A stretch of DNA of 64,000 bases, taken from positions 62,001 through 126,000 of the forward strand of contig CAIQHF010000051.1 of the NCBI GenBank assembly GCA_903871605.1, in the 5' to 3' direction. Every line of letters starts with the position of its first letter. Position 1 is the first letter of the stretch. Positions 35,270 through 42,900 of the stretch are shown piece after piece. The position numbers were made by a program, and so were the translations under genes. Source of the stretch: an uncultured Sphingomonadaceae bacterium (GTDB taxonomy: Bacteria; Pseudomonadota; Alphaproteobacteria; Sphingomonadales; Sphingomonadaceae). Below the pieces are notes generated by a model. It did not search any database and was not told the DNA's origin. It was given only the letters and a program-made list of their open reading frames with translations.

Positions 35270-36787
35270 GTGACGGAGCAGCGATCCCGATCGGAGGCGT
35301 GGCCGGCAACCGCTCCGCTCGCCGAGCCGGATCTCGACGTGCTGATCGTCGGTGCGGGCATTTCCGGGATCGATGCCGCCTATCACATCCAGCGCGGCCT
35401 TCCGGACCAGCGCTTTGCGATCTTCGAGGCGCGAGACCGGATCGGGGGTACGTGGGACCTGTTCCGCTATCCCGGGATCCGCTCGGACTCGGACATGCAC
35501 ACGCTGGGCTTTCCGTTCCATCCGTGGCGGGGCGACAAGGCGATCGCGGACGGCGCAGCGATCAGGACCTATATCGAGGAGACCGCCCGCACGTTCGGAA
35601 TCGGCGACAAAATCCGTTATCGTCACCAGGTCCTGTCGGCTTCATGGCATTCCGCCGACGCGCGCTGGACGATCCGATATCGGATGGCGGATCGGACCGC
35701 GGAGACGACATGCCGGTTCCTCTATCTCGGCGCCGGCTATTATGATTATGCGGCTGGTCACGCGCCGACATTCCCGGGCCAGCACGGCTTCGCGGGCCGG
35801 TGGATCCATCCCCAGCACTGGCCGGACGATCTCGACGTCGACGGCAAGCGCATCGTCGTCATCGGCAGCGGCGCGACCGCAGTCACGCTGGTGCCGGCGC
35901 TCGCGGCGCTGGGCGCGCAGGTCACCATGCTCCAGCGTTCGCCGACCTATATCGTGTCGCGCCCGGCACGCGATGCGGTGGCCGACGCGCTCTATCGCTG
36001 GCTGCCCGAACGTGCCGCGAGCCGTTTGGCGCGCTGGAAGAGCATCGCCTACGGCATCGTGACCTACCGCCTCGCGCGACGGCAGCCGGATCGGATGCGC
36101 GCGCTGATCATGAAGGGCACCCGGCATCATTTGCCCGACATGCCCGACGTCGAACGGCACTTCACGCCGCGCTACGCGCCGTGGGACCAGCGGCTGTGTC
36201 TGGTCCCCGATGCCGACCTGTTCGCGGCGCTTCGGCAGGGTCGCGCGGCGATCGTGACCGATGCGATCCGCGCCATCGACCCCGAGGGAATCGTGCTGGA
36301 GTCAGGCGGCAGAATCGAGGCGGACATCATCGTCGCGGCGACGGGGCTGCAAATGAAGCTCATCGGCGGGATCGCGCTGTCGGTCGACGGCGTGCCGGTC
36401 GATCCCGCCGGTCGGTTCATCTACCGCGGCATGATGCTCGAGGGCGTTCCCAATCTGGTTCTCGCCTTCGGCTATACCAATGCGTCGTGGACGCTGAAGA
36501 TCGATCTCGTCTCGCGCCGATTCTGCCGCACCCTCGGCTATATGCGGCGCAAACGGATGGCGGTCTGCATACCCGGCAGGCCCGCGCCCGACGTCGCCCC
36601 GCGCCCGATGCTCGACTTCGATTCGGGTTATATCCGCCGCGTCGAGCACAGCCTTCCCAGGCAGGGCTCGCAATATCCCTGGCGCGTGCGGCAGAATTAT
36701 TTTCTCGACCTGCTCGCATTCCGCTTCGGCCGCATCGCCGACGGCGTGCTGACATTCCGGCGTGCCGAGGGAGGCGAACAGCGATGA
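35270..36787 (+). CDS. Flavin-containing/Baeyer-Villiger monooxygenase
   Basis: 505 aa from GTG 35270, which has GAGG 9 nt upstream; ATG 35261 and 35243 are alternatives. FAD Rossmann motif DVLIVGAGISGIDAAYHIQR, then DRIGGTWDLFRYPGIRSDSD typical of BVMOs. The fingerprint FxGxxxHxxxWP is present as FAGRWIHPQHWP, and the second Rossmann motif as IVVIGSGATAVTL for NADPH. Such enzymes insert oxygen into ketones or oxidise soft heteroatoms; the substrate is unknown. Overlaps the next SDR gene by 4 bp, so oxidation and reduction of the same compound are likely linked. Confidence 0.88.
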   Translation: MTEQRSRSEAWPATAPLAEPDLDVLIVGAGISGIDAAYHIQRGLPDQRFAIFEARDRIGGTWDLFRYPGIRSDSDMHTLGFPFHPWRGDKAIADGAAIRTYIEETARTFGIGDKIRYRHQVLSASWHSADARWTIRYRMADRTAETTCRFLYLGAGYYDYAAGHAPTFPGQHGFAGRWIHPQHWPDDLDVDGKRIVVIGSGATAVTLVPALAALGAQVTMLQRSPTYIVSRPARDAVADALYRWLPERAASRLARWKSIAYGIVTYRLARRQPDRMRALIMKGTRHHLPDMPDVERHFTPRYAPWDQRLCLVPDADLFAALRQGRAAIVTDAIRAIDPEGIVLESGGRIEADIIVAATGLQMKLIGGIALSVDGVPVDPAGRFIYRGMMLEGVPNLVLAFGYTNASWTLKIDLVSRRFCRTLGYMRRKRMAVCIPGRPAPDVAPRPMLDFDSGYIRRVEHSLPRQGSQYPWRVRQNYFLDLLAFRFGRIADGVLTFRRAEGGEQR

Positions 36788-37596
36788 CGATGCACCTTGC
36801 CGGGCGAACCGCGCTCGTCACCGGCGCTGCGGGCGGGATCGGCCGCGCCGTCGCGCTGTCGCTTGCGAAACGACACGCCCGCCTCGCGCTTGCCGACCGC
36901 GACACGACCGGGCTCGCGGAGACCGTCGCGTTGTGCCAGGCCGCGGGCGCCGAGGCGATAGGCTATGCGCTGGACGTCGCGGACGCCGCCGCCGTCGCCG
37001 ATCTGCCGGCGCGCATCCTGGCCGACTTCGCATCGGTCGCGGTGCTCGTCAATAATGCAGGCGTCGCGCTGCAGGGGCGTTTCGAAGACATCAGCCTGGA
37101 TGATTTCGAATGGCTGTTCTCGATCAACTTCTGGGGCGTGGTGCGCATGACCCGCGCCTTTCTTCCGCTGCTGCACCGCGAGCCGGACGCGCAACTGGTC
37201 AATCTCTCCAGCCTGTTCGGTCTGATCGCACCGCCCGGCCAGGCCGCCTATTCGGCGAGCAAATTCGCGGTGCGCGGCTTTTCCGAAGCGCTGCGCAAGG
37301 AACTGGCAGGGAGCAGCGTCGGCGTGACCGTCGTGCACCCGGGCGGCGTCGCGACGCGGATCGCGAAGGACGCGCGCCGCACGACCGCGATCGATGCCGA
37401 GACGACGCGGCGCGAGGCCGAGCGCTTCGACAAGCTGCTGCGGCTGCCACCCGAGACGGCGGGTGAGATGATCGTCGCCGCGATCGAGCAGCGGACGCCG
37501 CGCCTTTTGATCGGACGTGACGCGCGGATCGCCGCGCTCGTCGAACGCATCCTCCCCGTCGCCTATTGGAAGGTGCTGGGACGCGGCGCGGGCTGA
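36784..37596 (+). CDS. Short-chain dehydrogenase coupled to the monooxygenase
   Basis: 270 aa classical SDR. NAD(P)-binding VTGAAGGIGRAVALSLAKRH, VLVNNAGVALQGRFEDISLD, active site Ser in LVNLSSLFG with Tyr156 and Lys160 (YSASK), and VVHPGGVATRIAKDARRT. The long C-terminus resembles the SadH-like SDRs that accompany flavin monooxygenases in actinobacterial mymA-type operons. Start ATG overlaps the monooxygenase stop. A 105-bp gap separates it from the convergent pbpC. Confidence 0.88.
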   Translation: MTMHLAGRTALVTGAAGGIGRAVALSLAKRHARLALADRDTTGLAETVALCQAAGAEAIGYALDVADAAAVADLPARILADFASVAVLVNNAGVALQGRFEDISLDDFEWLFSINFWGVVRMTRAFLPLLHREPDAQLVNLSSLFGLIAPPGQAAYSASKFAVRGFSEALRKELAGSSVGVTVVHPGGVATRIAKDARRTTAIDAETTRREAERFDKLLRLPPETAGEMIVAAIEQRTPRLLIGRDARIAALVERILPVAYWKVLGRGAG

Positions 37597-37701
37597 CGTC
37601 GGCGCTCCGCTCGACGCGAACCGGCGCTGTCTTGGACCCAGCATCTGCCGCGTCGGGCGGCCCCGATGCCCGATCCCAGGCGCCGTGCGCCGATCCCGCG
37701 A

Positions 37702-39840
37702 TCAGTGCACCGTGAACAGCGCGCGATCGATCACCTTGCCGGCGCTGTCGACCAGCGCGAGCCGGTGCGGGCCGGGCGCCGGGAGCAGCATCGGACTGGC
37801 ATCGGCGGCACCGAGATCCTTTCGGTCGAGGCGGAGATGCTCGCCCGAAACCACGCCGACGGTGGCGATCCGGATGCGCTGACGGGCAAGGGGTATGTCC
37901 GGATCAAGCGCATAGACCGCCCCCGACACCGGATTGACGATATGCGGGCGCCGCGCCGCGGCAGGGGCGGCGATCATGGCCGATTGGCCGGTATGGCCGA
38001 GGAAATATTCGCGGCGCGGCGCCGCATCGCCCGCGGCGACGCGGATCGGCCGCTGCTCGACACCAGCGGGGCGCGGCGGCTGGCCCCCCGGTCGCCCGCG
38101 GTGCAGCGCCAGCATCACCTCGCGCCACACCGGCGCGGCGCCGCTCGTCCCCGAAACGCGCGTCATGCTGTCGCCCTCGGCATTGCCGACCCACACCGCG
38201 ACGGTGAAGCGGTCGGAGAAGCCGACGCACCAATTGTCGCGCATCGCCTTCGACGTGCCCGTCTTGGCCGCCGCCCAGAACGGCAGCCGCAGCGCGCTAT
38301 CGACGCCGAAGGTCACCGCGCGCGCGTCCGGGTCGGACATCATGTCGGCGACGATCCAGGCGGCGGCCGGCGCCATCACGGCATGCGTCTCGCCCGGCGG
38401 ATCGTCGGCGCGCAGCCGCAGCGCTCGATAGCGCCCGCCCGCCGCGATCGCGCGATAGGCGGCGGCCTGTTCGAGCAGCGTCACCTCGGCCGAGCCCAGC
38501 GCGAGCGAATAGCCGTAATAGTCGCCGTCCTCGGTCAGCCCGCGATAGCCCATGTCCCACAGCTGGTCGCGGAAATCCTCGACGCCGTCGAGCAGCAGCG
38601 TGCGCACCGCGGGAACGTTGAGCGACCCCGCGAGCGCGGTCCGCACGCTGACCGGGCCCTTGAAGTCGTGATCATAGTCGCGCGGCACGTAGAGGCCCGA
38701 GGCGGTGTCGAGCTGGACGGGGGAGTCGTCGAGGATCGACGCGGGGGTGAGAAAGCCGCGTTCGATCGCCTGCCCGTAGAGAAAGGGCTTCAACGTCGAT
38801 CCCGCCTGGCGATAGGCATCGGCATTGTCGACCGACGGCGCGGTCGAATTGCCGCCGCTGACCCCGCCGACATAGGCGAGCACGTCGCCGGTCGCATTGT
38901 CGACCACGACGACCGCGCCATCGCGCGCACGATCGCCGCCGAGGCCGAGCAGCTGGCGGCGCAGCGCGCCGGTCGCAAGCGCCTGGACGCCGCGGTCGAG
39001 CGTCGTCGTCACCGTCTCGCCCGGCGTGCGCAACAGATCGGCGGCGAGCTGCGGCGCGAGCCCGGGATCGTCGGCGAGTCGGCGGCCCGGGCCGGTCATC
39101 GCCTCGGCCTCGGCGATCATCGCGTTGCAGTCGGCGATCCGGCCGAGCCGGCACGCGCGGCGCGCGACCTCGGGCGCATCGGCCTGCGGCGACGGCAGCA
39201 GCGCGGCGAGCAGCAGCGCGTCGTCGGTGCCGAGCGCGTCGGGTGCCTTGCCGAACAGCGCGCGCGCTGCCGCACCGATGCCCTGCGTCTCGCCGCGGAA
39301 GCTGGCGAGGTTGAGATAGGCTTCGAGGATCTGGTCCTTGCTCCACCGCGCCTCGATCGCGCGCGCGGCGCGGATCTGGCGCAGCTTGTCGCGCAGCGTC
39401 CGCGCGCCGGGGCCGCCGAGTTCGGGCGCGAGGAAGCCGGCAAGCTGCATCGTCAGCGTGCTCGCGCCGCGCGCGGCGTGGCCATGCAGCGCCGCCCAGG
39501 CCGAGCCACCCAGCCCGCGCCAGTCGACCCCGCCATGATCGGCGAAGCGCCGGTCCTCCGAGGCGATCACATCGGCGCGCAGCGCGGGCGCGATATGGTC
39601 GAGCGGTACCCAGTCGAGCCGGCGCACCCGGAAATCGATCCGCACCGTCTCGAGCAGTCGCCCTTCGCGATCGCGCAGCCACGCCTCGCTCGGCCGCCAC
39701 GACGCGCGCGTCGTCGCGTAGCCGGGCATGGCGGGCGGCAGCGACCAGATGCTTGCGGCGACGGGGAGCAGGAGGAGCGCCGCAACCCAGGCGAACGGGT
39801 TGCGGCGGAGCCAAGCGAATGCGGCGCGAATATGCGCCAT
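37702..39840 (-). CDS. pbpC: Penicillin-binding protein 1C
   Basis: 712 aa from ATG 39840, preceded by a GAGGGGGAG ribosome binding site. One N-terminal membrane anchor (FAWVAALLLLPVAASIWSLP). GT51 transglycosylase: ASEDRRFADHGGVDWRGLGG and GASTLTMQLAGFLAP. Transpeptidase: SxxK in AGSTLKPFLYGQ and KTGTS in AAKTGTSKAMRDNWCVGFSD. The C-terminal domain (about 620-712) is the PBP1C-specific beta domain. It polymerises and perhaps crosslinks peptidoglycan in the periplasm. Its partner, bacterial alpha-2-macroglobulin, lies directly upstream, as in many proteobacteria. Confidence 0.95.
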   Translation of the reverse strand: MAHIRAAFAWLRRNPFAWVAALLLLPVAASIWSLPPAMPGYATTRASWRPSEAWLRDREGRLLETVRIDFRVRRLDWVPLDHIAPALRADVIASEDRRFADHGGVDWRGLGGSAWAALHGHAARGASTLTMQLAGFLAPELGGPGARTLRDKLRQIRAARAIEARWSKDQILEAYLNLASFRGETQGIGAAARALFGKAPDALGTDDALLLAALLPSPQADAPEVARRACRLGRIADCNAMIAEAEAMTGPGRRLADDPGLAPQLAADLLRTPGETVTTTLDRGVQALATGALRRQLLGLGGDRARDGAVVVVDNATGDVLAYVGGVSGGNSTAPSVDNADAYRQAGSTLKPFLYGQAIERGFLTPASILDDSPVQLDTASGLYVPRDYDHDFKGPVSVRTALAGSLNVPAVRTLLLDGVEDFRDQLWDMGYRGLTEDGDYYGYSLALGSAEVTLLEQAAAYRAIAAGGRYRALRLRADDPPGETHAVMAPAAAWIVADMMSDPDARAVTFGVDSALRLPFWAAAKTGTSKAMRDNWCVGFSDRFTVAVWVGNAEGDSMTRVSGTSGAAPVWREVMLALHRGRPGGQPPRPAGVEQRPIRVAAGDAAPRREYFLGHTGQSAMIAAPAAARRPHIVNPVSGAVYALDPDIPLARQRIRIATVGVVSGEHLRLDRKDLGAADASPMLLPAPGPHRLALVDSAGKVIDRALFTVH

Positions 39841-39883
39841 CACCCGCTCCCCCTCTGCGGGGGATTCACGAGCACCCCCTCCC

Positions 39884-39966
39884 CCGTTCGCACTGAGCGA
39901 AGTCAAAGTGCGTGACGCGAGCGCCGCGCCTGAAACACGTCCTTCGACTGCGCTCAGGACGAACGG
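39884..39966. repeat. Mirrored intergenic repeat pair (GTTCGxxCTGAGCGAAGTCxAAG type)
   Basis: CCGTTCGCACTGAGCGAAGT (unit 39884-39912) is mirrored at 39937-39966 by ACGTCCTTCGACTGCGCTCA (continuing GGACGAACGG). This differs in sequence from the other two palindrome pairs in the window and matches a repeat word I associate with sphingomonad intergenic regions. It fills most of the gap between the alpha-2-macroglobulin stop and the pbpC start. Confidence 0.75.
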
Positions 39967-39978
39967 AGTTAGCCGAAG

Positions 39979-42900
39979 TCACGGCGCCACCACCAGCGGC
40001 CGGTTGGGCAGCGCCGCGTGTATCTCGGGCGAATACATCGCCTCGACGCGCGTCGGCGGCAGCAGGAAGCGCCCCGCGCCGTTGAGGCGGACGACATATT
40101 CGACCGTCGTCGTCCCCCTGGGCAGCCAGCCGAAATAGCCGCGCCACGCATCGAGCCCGCGTTCGACATAGCTGGGCGACGCGCCGCCGCCGCCGCCGGC
40201 CTCGCCCGCCAGCAACGCCGACTGCCCGCCCTCGCCGCTGACGATCGACGCGCCCGCAGGGATCGGATCCTCGACCACCACCCAGGTCCGATCGACCGGC
40301 GCCTCGACGGTGAGCCGCACCTTGAGCACGTCGCCGCGGCTCAGGCGATCGGGATGCGCGCGCGTAACGAAGAAGAGCTGGCGCGTCACGCGGTAGCCGG
40401 CGAAGGCGGGCGCGGCCAGCGGCACCGCGGCGCGCACCGAGACGCTCGCCCACGGCCCCGGCTGCGTATCGTGCGACAGCAGCAGCGCCGCCGCGCCCGA
40501 AGGCGGCCTGAAGACGATCGGCGCGGGCGACGGCCAGGTCCGGCTGATCGTCTGCGCCCCGAGCCTGGCGGTCGTCACCCCCGTCGCGGTCCCCGGATAG
40601 GCGGCGGCGAAGCGGCGCACCGCGATCGTGCCCCAGGCGTTGGCGGGAGTCGTGTCCCAATGGCCGCGCATCTGGCGCTGCGCGACGCCGATCATCATCT
40701 TCGGCGCCTCCCCGTCCCAGCCCGGTCGCCCGGTGACCGCGAGCAGCGCCTTCACCGCCATTTCGTCGTCGCTGACCATCATCCACCATGGCGCCACCGC
40801 CTTGTCGGCCAGATCGAGCCGCGTGCCCTCATAGACGATGCGCGTGCGCAGCATCGCCTCGGCCTGCGCGGCGAACTTGGGATCGACGCCCGGCGTGCGG
40901 TCGAGCGTGACGAGCCAGTCGGCGAGCGTCGCGGTCGGCATGTCGCCGAGCGGGATCGACGCCTGCGCCAGCATCGCGGTGGTTGACGCGCCGTTGCGCG
41001 CCAGCGCGGCGAGCGCCGCAAGCCGGAGCAGCCGCTTGTCGCCGGGCGCCTCGCCCTCCTCGGTGATCCGGCCGTCGACGACGCCGCGCAGCGCGTCCAT
41101 CAGCTTGGCCTTGCCGTCGGCGGGCCAGGGCAGCCCCGCCTCGGCGGTCATCGACAGCGCATAGGCGGTCAGCGCGATCGAGCCCGGCGCATCCTGATCG
41201 GGCCAGTAGCGCAGCAGGCCATTGTCGGCGAGATAGGTGGGCAGATCGCCCATCTGCACGTTCCACGCCGCGCGGTCGTCGAGTGCCACCGCCTTCGACA
41301 GGCGCTGCTCGAAACAGCCGAACGGATAGGCGAGCATATAGGCGCGCACCCCCGCCAGCGGCGCCGCGGGCGACGACGTCAGCGCGACATCGATCCCGCC
41401 GCGCCCCGGCAATGCGCCCGCGGGCATCGTCACCGGCACCTGCGCGCCCGGCACGATGTGGAGGAAGGTCGCCGCCCAGCTTTCCTCGGGCACCGCGGGG
41501 ACGACCTGCTCGTCGACCTGCACGCGGTCCGCCGCGCGGCCGTCCGACGACGTCGCCGACACTGTCCAGCGCAGCGACGACAGGCCTTCGGGCGCGGTCA
41601 GCCGCCACGTCACCGGCACCGCGCCGCCCGCAGGGATCGAAACCGTCAATGGATGGCCGTGCGCGACCGCGGGCTGGACGTCGACGTTCGCGGTCACGGT
41701 CATCGCATGGTCGCTGCCGTTGCGCAGCGTGAAGGTCGCGCCATATTGGTCGCCCGACCGGACCAGCGGCGGGACGCCCGAGAAGATCTGCAAATCCTGG
41801 ACAGTGCGGATCGTCGTGCTGCCCGTGCCGAACAGTTCGCCACCCGCGGTCGCCACCGCGACCAGCTTGTACGACGACAGCGAGTCCGCCAGCGGCACGA
41901 TCAGCGCCGCGCGACCCTGCGCGTCGAGCTTGACCCGGCCCTGCCACAGCAGCACCGGCCGGAAATCCGCGCGCGTCAGCGCGGAGAGGTCGCCACCGCC
42001 ACCGCCGCCCGCCGCGACCGCCTTGCGGCCGTAATGGCGCTTGCCGACGACCTGCATCTGCGCGGTCGAGGTCAGCACCGACAGCGGCCGGTCGCCCATC
42101 ATCGCGCCGAGCACGTCCCAGCTGTCGTTGGGCGAGAGCTGGAGCAGCGCCTCGTCGACCGCAGCAAAGGCGATCTCGGCCTCGCGCGGCGGCTTGCCGT
42201 CGGGGCCGAGCACCTGCACCGCGACCCGCGCCTTGTCGCGGATATGGTAGGTCGCGCGATCGGCGCGCATCGCGACATGGAGCTGGTGCCCCTCCCAGCC
42301 GACCTGCACCTTGGCGATGCCGATCCGGTAGCTCGGCTTGGCGAGATCGACCAGCGCGGTCGGCGCGGCGCCCTCGCGGCTGAAGAAGGGCAGGTGCCAG
42401 CGCCTAGCGAGATCGGCGAGCCACAGCCGCCAGCCCGCGATCCGCCCGCGCACCGCCTCGACCGAGATATAGACGTCGGGCGCATAGGCGCCGGTCATCG
42501 GCACGTCGACGACCGGGTCCTTGCCCGACACTGTCGTGACGAACGACGACAGCACGCCCTCGCGCTCGACCGTCACCAGCGCGGTCGCGTTGCGGAACGG
42601 CATGCGGACCTGGACGTGCGCGACGTCGCCGGTGCGATAGCTCTTCTGGTCGGGGACGATGTCCATCCGGTCGCCATTGTCGCCGCCGAACCACCAATCG
42701 TCGTCGCCCGCGAGATAGGTCGAGGTGACCGCGCGCGCGACATTGCCGTCGGCATCGGTGGTGGTCGCGACCGCGATCACCTCGCCCGAGACGCCGGGAT
42801 CGAGCTGGCAGGTCGCCAGGCCCTGCGCGTCGGTGGTGGCGGTGCAGTCGACCGGCAGCTTGGTCGTCTTCGCGCTGTTGTCGAACGCATAGAAGCCGCC

